Assembly (NCBI GenBank): GCA_934047225.1
Contig: OW203989.1
Coordinates: 12,747,977 to 12,811,976, forward strand
DNA length: 64,000 nucleotides
Origin: Ypsolopha sequella
Taxonomy: Eukaryota; Arthropoda; Insecta; Lepidoptera; Ypsolophidae
Reading direction: 5' to 3'
The notes under the pieces were generated by a model. It made no database searches, was not told where the DNA came from, and saw only the letters and a list, made by a program, of their open reading frames with translations. Positions 12,230 through 25,193 of the stretch are shown piece by piece (position 1 is the first letter of the stretch; every line of letters starts with the position of its first letter). A program made the translations under genes and the position numbers.

Positions 12230-12310
12230 GTCACAACATGAATCCCCCAGGGGGTGTCAGAGGTGTTCCCAAGTGTGGAATGTGAAATGTAATTTGTTCC
12301 TCTAAGTTTT
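12230..12310 (-). mobile_element. SINE body fragment (copy 3)
   Basis: On the - strand it reads CACCTCTGACACCCCCTGGG followed by GATTCATG, preceded by a CACATTCCACACTTGG segment, matching the end of the SINE at 1164-1530. It is a short 5'-truncated copy. Confidence 0.45.
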
Positions 12311-15117
12311 AACTACGAGTTTATGGTTCTTGATTTTTTATATATATGTATATAATTGTAAATGAGTACTTTAATGTTACATATTATAATATGCATCTGT
12401 AATATTGTATCAAAAGATAATAAGATACGAACATTATCCTTATACAATTTTTTTAGTAAATCATTAGATTTTTAATTTAAAATATCTTACTTATGTGCAC
12501 AAATTTGTTTTTGTACCTACACCTTATTTAGTGAAATAAGCTGTTTTGTTTAAAATTTAAATCTTATTTACCATATTTTAAGCGTAATAAACTTACTAAA
12601 TTCTAAAATTGGTGATGAATTAATTAATTCTATATTTGCACGCTAAGAATCTTAACATTTAATAACGTTAGGCAAAAAAAATTACTTAGGCAAATAAAAT
12701 GTTTATTCAGGTTGTTTAAGTGTCGACAGCCCTAAGCTGCACGTATATGTGGTACGTTTTCTTCATTTAAATGCCGTGACGGTTTTACGGTTACATTGTA
12801 GGCCAAAACCGCTGCTCACGATTCAGTCATAACTCGAAAATGTCTCTTTCATTTTATTATGTTTTTCTACGCTCATTACATTTTAATCCTTATTTATATA
12901 AAAAATATCCCGAATTTTCCATGTGAACTTTTTGATTTAAATATGGTCTCGTAAATTATTACTTAAGCTTTTCAGGTTATACAAGACTTGTCCAAATTGA
13001 ATTCAATATCACTTGTATAAGATTTGTGTCGATGCTTAAACTTGTAAATGTTTTAACCCTTAACCACTTACCCCCTATTTTTGTCACATAACCACCCACC
13101 TGCGGTCATAGAGACTGCTTATAAAATATCAGAAACCTCAGTAACTAGTTAAAACGAATATTTTATTATACATGTACGTATTTCAAGATCCATATCTTTT
13201 AATTAAAAACAGTAAAATACAATGTTAATAAAATAATTGAGTAACAGTAAACACAAAACAAAAATCACTTCTAAGTTCAATGTGAGGTAAAAACCCATGA
13301 GATTTACATAGAGGGATTGCCGACTCGCTACTTTTTTTTGATCACCTGCAGAGGATTCGCGCACGTATACACCTGACAAATGCTTGCAAATTGTTGCAAG
13401 GGATCGACGAAAATGTACATAGACGCACATGAGACCGGTGGTAGGTGGTTAAGGGTTAAGTAGCTAATGGGCCAGGTAGATATAAATATTTTTTTTTCAA
13501 TATTTTCATTTATAGGTTAAGCTAGTTAAAGCTAATTATAGCTAATCAATAGGTAAAGCCAAGCCATATTTACTTCAACAACAATTGTATTATATTACCT
13601 GTATAACATTTTCGCTGCCCTTGTACTTATTTGCATTCAATTATTTTCAAATCTTGGCTTAACTGTCTTTTAGATAACTTAACTGTCTCGTCGCAAAACA
13701 ATGTACAAACTACAAAAATACACGGGGATAAAAAAAGAAAAAGTTTTTGTTTATAAAACCACGTGTGTTTTTTTTTTTCAAGCGTTCGCCACAATCATTT
13801 TAAAACCTACATTGGTGTGACCCGCGCCGCCACCGCCGCGCCGGGCCGCGTAGACGGGTTTGTTGTTTACACGTTTGTAGTCAAAGTTCACAAGAGCTAT
13901 CCCGGCAGTTATTACTGCTACTACGCTGCCGGTTTTAGCGGAAGGGGGTAGCTTATGGATGCGGGCCGTTAGAAAAACTGACTTCATTTTCTTTCCTTTT
14001 TATTTGGAAAATCGTAAAACGTGTGTACGAGTATTTCATATTCATTACAGGATGCTTTTTCAGTCAATGTTAATCAAAAACGCATTATACGTATGCAATG
14101 TCATGTCTACAGATATTCGTACAGTATAAAAACGTTTTTCGTATTCTTGGATCATCTATTTTTCATCATCTTTTGCCATTTTATCATCTATTTTTCGTAT
14201 TCTTGGATTCTAAAGGATCAAGCAAAAAGTAATAGATCATTGAAAAAACGTCGCAGTACGACAATCAAGACAAAAACTCTTTGAAAAAAAAGTTCCGAGG
14301 TAGATTACAACTGTCGTTATCATTAATTTAAATCACCTTATCGTTTAAAGTGATTTCTTCCAGACAATCTTTGGGTGGAAATGAGGTCAAGAAGATAAAT
14401 CGTAAAGGAACACTGGTTATAAGAGGAATATCAGTTTCATATAGTAATAATTTCACTAATTATGAATAATAATATCCTACAACTTGAATACGATAAAAAT
14501 ACACTACTACAGAGACCAGTAAGTGAGCTCTCCAGAACGAGTAAGTTAACTACTTAGTGGTCGAAGTGTGTATAGTGCTTTTCTCGAAAATAAAACGAGA
14601 TATTTTTCAGATTTATTATTCCGGAGATAGGCCAATCAAAGTTTTGCCGAAAACTGTCAAAAAACCTGTCAGTTGCCAAAAAGTGTCAAATTTGAATACG
14701 GGACTGTAATCAGCAATCCCAAATTCCTTTTGATACCGAGTTTCTTTACTTCACTTTTTAGTATCTGACAAAAAAACTGCCAAATATATATTTTTTTGTT
14801 TTATGCTAGACATATCACTACAAATGACACATCCCTAATGTCAGGTACATCATCATGTCAAAGTTAAATAATGACAAAGATTATATCTAGTCTCAGGGAC
14901 AAAGCGCATCCCTAGCGTAAGGACATCACTATGACAAATACAAAGAATGTCGAAGCACATCCCTACCGTCATAGTCTCGGATAGTTTTAAAAAATAAACA
15001 TATGGTATGTAATGGATTTTCATACGACTTTCCTAGAAACTTATTGAGACACTTCCTGTAGACTTGAAATAACCCTCCAGGATGAAGTACTTACTTGCTT
15101 GTCTTTACGGTATGAAA
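12310..15117. other. AT-rich DNA with one GC-rich island
   Basis: Mostly featureless. A GC-rich patch at about 13800-13960 (CGCGCCGCCACCGCCGCGCC and surroundings) contrasts with the AT-rich flanks and is open on both strands for about 60 codons, but no domain was recognised in either direction. Short TGTCA-rich stretches at 14640-14960 may be repeat-derived. Confidence 0.35.
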
Positions 15118-15510
15118 TGATAGCATTACAATATATTTTATCTACTCTCTATTTTATTATAAAATCAAAAGCAGTTTTATAAGTACCTAAATTGTTTATC
15201 CGATTTTATAATATTACATTATAACATCGCGATTCCATCAACAATAAAGACGAGAAATAAGTTCCGACATTATTTCTTAAGTCACGCCCTCTTTATCCTG
15301 ATTGGCCTTTAAGGAAGTATTACCGAAACGAAGGACCCGAATTAAACGAATGCTCTTCTCATTTTTCTTGAAATTGTTAGTTGAAAATATTATAAATAAA
15401 GACGACATTTTTGATGGTATATTATTTTTATGGATAAAGTATTGTGTGCAACTGAACATACTAATTAGACATCGGGACACTCGTGCAAAATTATTACGAA
15501 ATGAACGAGG
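15118..15510 (+). repeat. Dispersed repeat family C, copy 1
   Basis: It matches, in inverted orientation, about 23345-23835. Shared landmarks are AAAGCAGTTTTATAAGTACCTA, TTATAACATCGCGATTC, AAGTTCCGACNTTATTTCTTAAG, CACGCCC..CTTTATCCT.ATTGGCCTTTAAGG, and GTGTGCAACTGAACAT...ACTCGTGCAAAATTA. Small overlapping frames inside it are not conserved between the copies, so it is probably non-coding. Confidence 0.6.
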
Positions 15511-15544
15511 AGAAAAATATAGAATAAAATAATATAAATATTAC

Positions 15545-15855
15545 TATATCCATAAATGGATTCGTGCTAGGGGCTTGGTTGGTGATCATTGAACCTTGTT
15601 CCTGGTCCCTGGCCGGGTTTCCGGTGTGGGTTCGGGCGGTTGATTGGATTTCACCTTGTATAATATATATTTTACCTATAATTTTAATCGTATATATATT
15701 GCTACATAAATTAAATAAACCTTTTATCTAGTTCATGTACATTTATTATTTTATTACATATATATTTTTATACGATTAAATTTTGACTTGTGAAACGTGT
15801 ATTTTATATACCTACTTTGCAAAATAAACTATTTGAATTTGAATTTGAATGTAAC
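15545..15855 (+). mobile_element. CR1-like retroposon 3'-UTR fragment
   Basis: About 300 bp nearly matching the 3' UTR of the element at 38418-39696: CTTGGTTGGTGATCATTGAA, CCTTGTTCCTGGTCCC, ATATATTTTACCTAT, and a terminal AAATAAACTATTTGAATTTGA repeat. There is no coding part, so it is a strongly 5'-truncated copy. It lacks the roughly 34-bp palindromic insert found at 39261-39286. Confidence 0.7.
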
Positions 15856-15859
15856 AAAA

Positions 15860-17300
15860 GCGTAGAGAACCTTAAGTAAATAAATAATAATTGGTCTTTA
15901 CCTATGAAATTGCCTAATTTTCGTACATATTCATGAGTTCATAATTCCTGTAATTCAATAGCTATTTCAATTATTTGTTTTTTGTTTGAAAGTTAAATTT
16001 CAAGGTTTTACATCTACGTATTAAATTTTGGTTTTTGTTTTCAGTTTGATTATAAAAATTAAATCTTCAAAAACAGTTCGTCCTAAATGCCGCCCATTTC
16101 CGTGATAAGATTCTTAATATTTTTTTTATAGCCGACACTTCTCAGAAATTTAATTAATGTTGCTGTTAGCTTAATGTTGTCTCATTCATACGCATAAGAA
16201 ATGACATAATTAGGATTTGTCATTCCTAAAAAAATGCAAAAATTTAGTAAGTACTGAAAATTGAGTTTCCTTCAAATTCTCTATAGAAAACAGCAATTTC
16301 ATATGTAAATACCTAAAATAAATAGTGGATGAATTATACAACATATAAACAAAAATAACAAATAAAGAAAATTTACTATTCTTTTGAAGACAGGATACGG
16401 GGGTGCATGCCTGATGGCTATGAGCAGGTTTAAACGCGTCCAGACAATTAGAATAATGGCGCAGACTTTATTGCCTTTTGACAAAGGCGATTATTGGTTG
16501 GTCCCTTTGTTCTAATTGTCTAGAAGCCATAGTAAAAAAATTGGGGGAGTGAGCTGAAGTTGCTTGTAGTATTATTCAAAGGAACGTAGAGTACAATCAT
16601 GAGTGGCGTGAAGGAATTTGAATGAATCCTTAAGATATTTTCAAGTTGAAGGATTGAGACCTATGCAACAAAGAAAAAAAAGATTGTGGGCATCCCGACG
16701 AAAGCAAATTGGCAGCCACTCCAACTGTGACCTAAATTCAGTTACGTGATCAAATTTGATATGAACCAAAATAAACCTAATGGCAAAATTTTGGAGGCGT
16801 TCAATCTTATCCAACTATTCTGAAGTTGAATATAAAGGTATTGTTTATATCATCATTATATTAAGGGAAGTCCTGACTCACTCACTCACTGACTGACTCA
16901 TCAACGCCCAGCCCAAACACTTCAAATTCATTCAAATTCAAAATTATTTATTTACCAAATACGAACAAAGATTCTTACAATAAAGAACTTAATTACTGAG
17001 AAAAAAAAAAACCTTAATATAAAGTATTTTACCTATTTTACAATTGAAGTATTCTTGTGGCCCCAGACTAAGCGAGCTTGACTCGTGGGTACCGACAGTA
17101 ATTTTTCCAAGATTTATGGTTTTCGCAAAAAGTTAGGCAGTATTAGTGTTAGTTAGTCAGTCAGTCAGTTTAGAATTTAAGATAAAAATTAAAAACAGGT
17201 TATTTACAATTATGCTAACTACATTCTAACTAAAAATAAAAGCAAAACAAAAAGAAAATAATTTCGGATTCATCACACACTAATTGAATGTTATTTTTCC
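15860..17300. other. Non-coding DNA with repeat fragments
   Basis: A TCACTCACTCACTGACTGACTC stretch at 16878-16900 and a CAGTCAGTCAGTTTAGAATTTAAG stretch near 17158-17180 are repeat-like. A reversed LINE-tail-like TTCAAATTCATTCAAATTCAAA lies at 16920-16942. No gene recognised. Confidence 0.4.
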
Positions 17301-17351
<51 letters not shown>

Positions 17352-17445
17352 TATACATAAATAAATATAAATATTGATTGTATATATATGTAGTAGGATG
17401 TGTAATATGATTTGAACTATTATATACTAATAAGATCGGAGTCCA

Positions 17446-20285
17446 TTAGGTGGTGATTTTAAGAATTTCCTCCGTCTCGTTGTAGGTCATACTGAGAAGA
17501 GCTTCGTTTAATTTTCTTTTAACTTCGATGCACCTTAAATCACGAAGGTCGCAAATTTTATGAAGCTTGTTGTAGACAAATGGATGCAGGAAATCACTAA
17601 ATTTTTTGAGCAAATGCTGTGTTGATTCGTTTAACCGGGGCTTTATAAATTCGCTTTCTTATGATGTGAGAGTAGTGAGGTGAGTTAAGTAAACTCTTGT
17701 GAACCATGAGTACAATTTTCCGAATAAACAGTCGGCGAACACTCAGGAGTTTGGATTCTGAATAAAGTGAATCAGTGGGGTGCCTATATTTCCGCTTAAA
17801 CATAACTTTTATAACTGAGCGCTGTGCTCTCTCTACCTCCATCATTGCGATTTTACCAGCTCCACCCCATACTGGAATACAATAAGTCATCAATGATTCA
17901 CATATAGCCGAATAAATACTTTTTAGAAGGTCTATGTCTGCTGAATTACGGATAAATTTCATAATATTTATTACTTTTCTGACTCTATTTGACAGTAGAT
18001 GAATATGTTCTTTAAACGAAAGATGTTGGTCCAGAATCACGCCCAAGTATTTTAAAGAAGATGCTTTACATAACTGTGTACATGAACATGATGGAACTGA
18101 ATTTATTCTCGTAACACCGCATAGACATACCCTTTTCAGCCGAAAGAAAAGCGTCATTCCATGTTTCGCCATGGAAAATAATTGCTGTGTCATCTGCGTA
18201 GCAGAAGAGTTCAGCTTTATTCATTTGTAAGGATGATATGTCACTGAGGTACATTAAGAACAAAGTAGGACCGAGAATGCTGCCCTGTGGGACACCAAAG
18301 ATAACATCTGCGGTGGAGCTTATGTAGTTACCAATCTTAACACATTGCTTCCGATTTGTTAGATAACTTCGGAACCAGTCGAGGACTATTCCCCTGATTC
18401 CGAAACTCTCCAACTTCTTTAACAGTATAGGGACAGACACTGTGTCAAAGGCCTTTGCTAAATCTAAAAAGACACCTACACATGCCTGACCGTTATCCAA
18501 AATGGAAGAAACAAGGTTGGTCATATCTCCAACAGCATTCTCGGTCGACCTGCCGTGTCTAAAACCATATTGTCTGGCGTAAAGGAAATCGTGACTCTCA
18601 AGGAACTGTACCAATCGGCGGTTAACAATCTTTTCCAGTATCTTAGAGAATGCTGGTAGGAGGGATATTGGACGGTAGTTTGAAGGATCATTTTTGGGTC
18701 CACTTTTATGAATCGGAGAGACAGACGCGATCTTCCATACCCGCGGAAAAACGCCACTTGACAGACTAGCATTACAGATATATGTAAGAGGGGCCAAAAT
18801 GTGATGCTTTAATTTTTTAATTAATCTATTTCCAACATTATCGGGACCAGGGGCGCTATTTGTCGGAAGCTGCTGAATGATTGAGCTGAGTTCCAAATCG
18901 TCAGTTGGGTTAAAGAAGAGGGAGGCTATAGATGAATTTTGAGAGCGGGTTTGTAAAGCTAGCGTGGCTTCATTTATTCCCATATTGTCCAATATTTTAT
19001 TGGCCAGGTTACTCCCAACCGTGGAAAAATATTTGTTACATTTATCCACAGATTCCTGTGGATTATTGCTAGTTGATAATAATACGGTATTAAGACTTTT
19101 GGGTTTATGTGCATGGCAAATGTCTTTAATAGTATTCCAAAGTTTTCTTACGTCATTTTTATTTTGATTTAATTCCTTTCTTTCGTATTCAATTTTAAGA
19201 CTATTAAGTAGTTTGTTGCAGTAATTACGGTATCGTAAATAAGTAATTTGCACTGTGTTATCGTTAGGGTACTTTCGAGCTTTTTTATGTAAGGAGTCTT
19301 TGTTTTTAATGCATTTTATTAAGCCAGGTGTGATCCATGGTTTTATGTAAAATTTTGACCTTGGAACTTGTATCTCCTTTGTATGTTTTTTGACAATAGA
19401 CGTTAACGTCTCCATAAAATTTTCTGCCGCTTTCTCTACCGACGGCTCATTAGTTACAAAAGCCCAGTCAATATCCTGTACCTCATTCAACACTGCCTCG
19501 TCGTCTACTTTCAAGACAATGCGTTTTTTAGGCTTTTCTATTTTTAGTTGCATGCCCAGTATAACAAGATCGTGATCGGTGACGGCTGTTTTACAAACAA
19601 CTGTCTCGACAATAGCATCAGAGTTTACAAAAACGTGATCTAAACATGACAATTCTCGTGTTGGCTTAGTTACCGCCGGGATTAGACCATTTTCTGCTGT
19701 CAGGCACAAATACTCTGAACGTCCTCTTATTGTATCTTTTGAAGCAAGGTCTATGTAAATATCTCCAGTTAAAATCACGCGACGCCTTTTATCTAGACTT
19801 TGTAATACATTGCCAAGAGATTTTAAAAACTCGGTTGGATCGTAAAATGAGGGGGAGCGATAAATACCTAATATTGTTGGATAGTTGGGAATGTTCAAAG
19901 TGATACAGTTTCCCTGTTCAAAGGCAGGTTCAACCATTGTTGCTTCCAAGTCAGATTTTACGTATGCAACTACTCCGCAGTTTTGATTTATATATTTTGT
20001 TGATTTAAACATTGAATACCCATCTATAGTTCCAACAACTGTATTGTCGCTAAGCCTACACTCCGTCAGGATTATAACATCAATATTTAAATTTAATCGT
20101 TTTAAAATAACTAAAAAACTATCCAAGTTACGTGTAATGCTTCTTATATTATATGTAATAACTCTTAGTTGATAGTTTTTCTTTAAAACGGACTCGCATT
20201 CTTCAAGGGTAGCTATCTCGTGGCATTAAATTTCATATGTATTGTCCAGATCGTTTTCAATAGTACGTAAAGTTGTTAAAGCCAT
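17446..20285 (-). pseudogene. ORF2: endonuclease-reverse transcriptase (broken)
   Basis: Starting at the ATG at 20285 there is an early in-frame TAA about 19 codons in; the long open part runs 20126-18066. An APE-type endonuclease comes first (VIILTEC, then TGDIYIDL, LDHVFVN and VTDHDLVIL); the usual Asn of the GDxN motif is Tyr here. Then the RT fingers and palm (SNYRPISLLP, GFRHGRSTENAV, FLDLAKAFDTV, GVPQGSILGP and the catalytic CYADDTA). Just after YADD roughly 30 residues appear to be missing and the frame shifts; the thumb continues in another frame (about 18100-17640, with SLKYLGVILDQHLSFKEH), and a second frameshift near 17640 leads to a C-terminal HPFVYNKLHKICDLRDLRC segment ending at the TAA at 17446. 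It would have nicked target DNA and copied element RNA; this copy cannot. Confidence 0.85.
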
Positions 20286-20660
20286 CTGGAGCGTACGCAC
20301 GTAAGGAAGTGATAATAATTTTTGATTACTACGTAGATTATGATCGACTTTTTTCCAAGATAATTATAAATTAGCTCATCATTACAATTTGTTACCTGGT
20401 GGTCCGTTTTAAGAATATTTTTATTAAATAAGCATAAGCTTGTCTTCTGTGATTTTAAATGTAATATGTGTAATATAAAATATTTAGTACATAAACATAC
20501 ATTCGATAAATATACAATATATATATACACATTTAGCGTGTGCAGTAATAAATTCTGTAATAACATTCTACCACGTGAATTAGAAATCATCCAGACGATG
20601 AAAAGCATTACTTGATACACGGAAAAATCCAAACGAAAATAACCAATGCTTAATCTACGC

Positions 20661-21708
20661 TTACAATGACTCGCTCTCTCCAGTTGCACGTTTTTGTTGA
20701 TGTTTAGATTGGCTGAAACGCTGCTCGAGTTCGTCTTGCGATCCGATGCTAAGAGCCGGGGATCCATCGACTTTTCGCACAAAAATGCGTCCTCCACTAA
20801 CCCAGCAGTGTTTGTAGTAGCCAGTGGATTGTAGTAGTTTGTAGTAGCCGAAATAACTGACGCGTGGCTCGTGTGAGCCGTTCGTTTAGAAATATTTGAC
20901 GAGCTGGCCCGGCAATGCCTATGTCACTCGTTTTTAAATTCCTGCGACTCTTAACTGCTTTTAACAAGTTGTCCCTGTGAACTTTTCGGAGTACACGCAC
21001 AACGACTGGTCTGTGTGAGGGTCTCCCAATTTTCTGATCACCTAAGTCTTGTAGACCTAGACGCGGTCCAACCCGACTGACACTATCAATATCTGTTTCC
21101 GAGAGATCCACTCCGATTTGCTTTGCAATAACGAGTACAGAATGCAATAAATTTTCGTTGCGCACCTCAGGTAATCCAATAATTTCCAAATCATTTTTTA
21201 AAGCCGCTTGTTGGTGTGTATTTGCTTCCATCTTAAGCTCAGATACGGTTGCCCTGAGTTCAGCAATTTCGGTGTCCTTTTTTGCCTCTAGGATCTTCAA
21301 CCTTGCATCGGTCGACTCCATTTTGGAATCAATATTATCAAATCGCTCATTGTAATAGTTTAGGGATTTCAGGACCTCTGAGACACTTTCGGTAAGCTTA
21401 CTCATCTCCTTTCTGAGCAAATGAATTTCTGTGGCGTAGTCGTTGACTGGGACCTCTTCTTTGGCCTTTGGTTTTCTCAAGGTAATGTTTGAGGAGTTGG
21501 GGACATTGCGTATAGGCGTAGCGCTATTGTCACCTCCTCTCTTACTAGCGCAGCGACAGTCCTGACATGCCCAGGTATCCGTATCTATAGTAGCTTCTTG
21601 GCTGGTAGTTGTACAAGCAAAGTGATAAGATTTATCACAGCCTTGCACTGTGCATATCAAGGAAGGTTCGTCATCAGAAATTGCCCCATTACAAGCCCAG
21701 CAATCCAT
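20661..21708 (-). pseudogene. ORF1: PHD-finger nucleic-acid-binding protein (frameshifted end)
   Basis: Residues 3-52 form a C4HC3 zinc finger of PHD type: CWAC, ICTVQGC, YHFAC, WACQDC. A polar linker and a coiled coil (about residues 90-165) follow, then a C-terminal region (IIGLPE, RPVVVRVLRKVHRDNLLKA, IFLNERLTRATRQLF) typical of ORF1 chaperone-like proteins of CR1-type elements. The frame stops at 20797, but the natural C-terminus (GGRIFVRKVDG and beyond) continues in another frame to a TAA at 20661. The shift coincides with a local duplication of GGCTACTACAAAC near 20810-20850. ORF1 proteins coat element RNA; this one would have an altered tail. Confidence 0.8.
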
Positions 21709-22089
21709 ACTTGCAAAACAGGGCGATGTTTACTATAAGTATTCGTAGCACACGTAGCGGTCGCTACGTCTCGTAGTGACGTCGTCGCGTAGACTCGTAG
21801 AACTACCCTGCGGTCCGTAATAGGATTACAATGGATCATAAGCCATTCACTTCATACTTTCGTAATCGATTTTAGCGATATAATTCTATTTCGGAACGCA
21901 GGGCTAGTTGTCGTAGAGATCCAGTGCGGCCGGTCGCAGCACAGCAGTTGTGGGCCGGTAGGTTGTTGACCTTGCTTGACGCACACGCACTCACGGACAG
22001 CTAATGATGTGGTGAATCACCGCGCTGCGACGGTTTTTGACTAGCGATAAACAGTTCGTTGGCAAAATATTCAAAATGCTTTTGTTAAT

Positions 22090-22459
22090 AGTTTCACGGT
22101 CATAACGAATATTTGAATTCGGATTTCACAACTTTAACACAGACATTAATACAATTCGAATGGTTGTAAGATATCCGCAAATGGTTTATTTTTTTACTAC
22201 ACTTTTCAAATTAAAACAAGGCGTATCGTAGAAACACGTACTGCCGCTAACAATGCGCTCGGACGATCCTTGGACTTACAGAGCTGAAATTTTGTACAGA
22301 TCTAATAATTCTGGATATATATCTGGATATAATAATTCTGGTCTTAATCCTTGTCCTTTAAAATGTGGACAAGGATTATGACCAGATTTTTCGAAATTCC
22401 TTCGGAATCGAAAAATACCGAATCCACGCGAGCAATCCCGCGGGGCATCCCTAATTATT
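22090..22459. other. Flank of CR1-like element, no gene
   Basis: It contains a local inverted motif (TCTGGTCTTAATCCTTGTCC and its complement, about 22335-22390). Nothing else recognised. Confidence 0.35.
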
Positions 22460-22965
22460 AAGACTGTGCATGATGAGCCTAGAACAACGCCATACTTTCA
22501 AGGATTAAATTCGTTTGAAGAAATTCGGACTCTCCTTGTATTGAAAAAAATATATTTGATTTATTGATATTTTATCTAGGGATTCTATTTATAAGCAATG
22601 TATTAAGATTTATACTTCTATCCAAAAAAAAAAAGTTTTCCACCCTCTTTTTTTTTTTGATTTTTATACGTTCGTTTCAAAAATGCGGTTAAGAGATCAA
22701 CTTGACTTTTTTATAAAATAGGTAATAAATAAAAATATGAAGGGATTCTACTTAAATCCAATATTTTTTCCCTATAAAATATTTTAGTATTAGCTAAAAA
22801 CACACATATTTGTTGATTCGCCGCGTTATCATTAGTTATACGCGTCCAAGAAAAATAAGCCAATGAGCCAACATATAATCGCCTCTATCAAAAGCAAATA
22901 TGGTCTTTGCTATTTGACTTATTGTGCTGGACGTGTAATAAAAAAAGTTGCTAGGGTAGGCCATC
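22460..22965 (+). repeat. Dispersed repeat family B, copy 2
   Basis: Same unit as 4986-5425, with the same start (AGACTGT..GAGCCTAGA) and end (GTTGCTAGGGTAGGCCAT). It is slightly longer, with an extra segment (GATTCGCCGCGTTATCATTA) before CCAAGAAAAATAAGCCAATG. Confidence 0.65.
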
Positions 22966-23344
22966 CTCTTAATAAAAATCCGCATAGTCAGGATGGGTAA
23001 AAAGTAGGGATGTAACGAGTGCAGTTTTGGTGGGTGTTGAAAGGAAATTCCTGAACTTTTGCAGCCACTAAACGCAAAACAATGAAAAAGCAGTTCCTCC
23101 GGCTAAGATATTCCATTTAGGAACCTTGTTAATCCATATTACTTATAAACCAGGTAAAAATTTAATAAATAAACAATTTGTACATTCCAAGTTAATATAA
23201 GCAAAAGGTAGGCTACGTCGCGTCGTCGCTGTGATCGAAAACGGCCAAGAAGTATTCAATTTTACCGAAACAACAAAATCAGACATTTTCACGCTAACAA
23301 ACAAGGAAATCACAAAAAAAAATGTACGGGCTTTTTATAATAGT

Positions 23345-23835
23345 AGTTTGTGCAACTGTAACATAATTTGAGACATTGTGAGTGCTTGTTTACAAAACGA
23401 ACGAAGTGAGTTTCGTAATGATTTTGCACGAGTGTCCCAATGTCTAATTATGTTCAATTGCACACAATGCTTTATCTACAACCATCAAAAATATCGCCTT
23501 TATTTATAATATTTTCAACTTACAAATTCACGAAAAATGAGAAGGTGACATTCGTTCATATGAAAATATGGAAATATGTTCATATTCATTCGTTCTGGTA
23601 AAGCTGCCTTAAAGGCCAATAAGGATAAAGGGGGCGTGGCTTAAAAAATAAGGTCGGAAATTATTGCTCGTCTCTTTTGTTGATTGGCCCTCTAGCGGTT
23701 TTATAATAATTTGGACCAATCGCAGCGCAGAATCGCGGTGTTATAATGTAATAAACAATCTAGGTACTTATAAAACTGCTTTTGATGTTGCAATTACCTT
23801 AATGCAATATGGGAGTAGATAAAAATATATACATA
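23345..23835 (-). repeat. Dispersed repeat family C, copy 2
   Basis: Inverted relative to 15118-15510 with the same landmarks. It is longer by roughly 100 bp, with an insertion around ATGAAAATATGGAAATATGTTC (23560-23581). Confidence 0.6.
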
Positions 23836-23839
23836 CTTA

Positions 23840-25190
23840 TTTACAACAATATTAATAATATATATCCTACATAAAAAACACAACCCAACTAGACTTCAAG
23901 TTATGAAAATACGTTCGTATACTGTACTGGACAACCATTAAGGGTCCGTATAATGTCAAATGCACAACTTCAAATTACCATTTCACTATACGTAACTTCG
24001 GTAATCGGTTTAATAAAAATAATATAGATGGTAGTCAATTATATTTCTGATGGGCATATCCCAGGAAAAAATAGAAAAATATTACGAATTTACCATTAAC
24101 TTTCATGTTTTTCAGGTGTTAAGGCCTTCCTTAAATCATCCAACCTTGAAGTTAGTATTAAAAATAGGTGAATCTTAGAATATTTTAGTAATTTTATCCA
24201 GAAACCGAGTTATTTAATAAAAGCTCAGTTTTTTGTGAGCACGTGTTTCTTTTGGCGGTCGTAACAGACACGGTCCAGAACGTGCTAATATTAACAAAAA
24301 GAAACGTCATAGAATTCAGTTCTGATTGATGCAAAATGAGATGCTCATTCTGACTTTAAATGCAACCTTAAAGAAACTATAAAACTACGTTAAATAGTCT
24401 TACAAATTGCATATCCTAAGCGTCCCTTTTGAGGCACAGTGACCTTAAATGGGTCAATTAAGATAAGGTTTAAGAAGTGTGCGTTTTATCATTATTTAAA
24501 TTGATGCCGCCTGCAGCTAAAGGAGTCTGCCAAAGGCAGTTGGCGTCAGGCACTCGCGAAGTGCTTCGAGAAACTTCGATTAACGAGTTTCCAAGATTTA
24601 GTGGCCCGTAATCGCATAAGAATTACGCCTTTGGAACCTCTGTGGGCTATTTAGTTGGATTTATCGTGAGTATCCATTATGTTTACTTCACTTTGGTACT
24701 GATGTAGCACCCACAACCATTACTGTGTGAACAGCAGATCCTTTATCATTTGGAGCACCGAAACGAAGCTTGACAGACAGAGTTAAAGTTATTCATCTTA
24801 ATAATACTACAAAGCGCAAGTTTGTTCATCAAAGTTTAGTTCATTCACAAAGGAAATGTCGTTATTTACAGATCCTGTTTAATTTCCAAGTTATTGGTTG
24901 CAAGTGAAATTGTAGAATTCCTCATGAGAGCGTTACGTCTTCGGATATTATTCCACAAGACGAGACAAACTTCCCTGCGGCTTGATCTTCAGAATTGGCT
25001 CGCTCAACTATGTAATTATCATAAAGTTTTAATGTAGTCGCACTGTAACCACTTTTGGAAATACTACAACGTTTTAGCGTAAATTAGTCTCGGAACGCAC
25101 AGAAAGTGACTTTGTTTTGTCTACTCGTGGAGCATTGTTTTGTATTTCCTAACCTTAAGGCGTATCACCAACTCGATGTGTGTCGGTACA
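23840..25190. other. No gene recognised
   Basis: A GC-richer patch at about 24508-24680 is open for about 35-50 codons in two forward frames but has no recognisable domain. An exon remnant of a host gene cannot be excluded. Confidence 0.3.
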
Positions 25191-25193
25191 ATA

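Larger units (their letters stand above)
17308..22080 (-). mobile_element. CR1-like non-LTR retrotransposon, near full length, decayed
   Basis: In - strand order: a GC-richer 5' region (about 22080-21709), ORF1 with a PHD-type zinc finger (21708-20661), a roughly 375-bp spacer, ORF2 with endonuclease and reverse transcriptase (20285-17446), a short 3' UTR and a terminal (AT)n microsatellite at about 17308-17347. A short-repeat 3' tail and PHD-finger ORF1 fit the CR1 lineage in insects. Several frameshifts, a deletion and a stop disable it. The 5' limit is a guess. Confidence 0.75.

Noticed and set aside
20276..20797. 173-codon - strand frame between the two CR1-like ORFs
   Set aside because: It is an accidental frame through the shifted ORF1 end and the spacer. 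The true ORF1 C-terminus is in another frame and the ORF2 start is at 20285.
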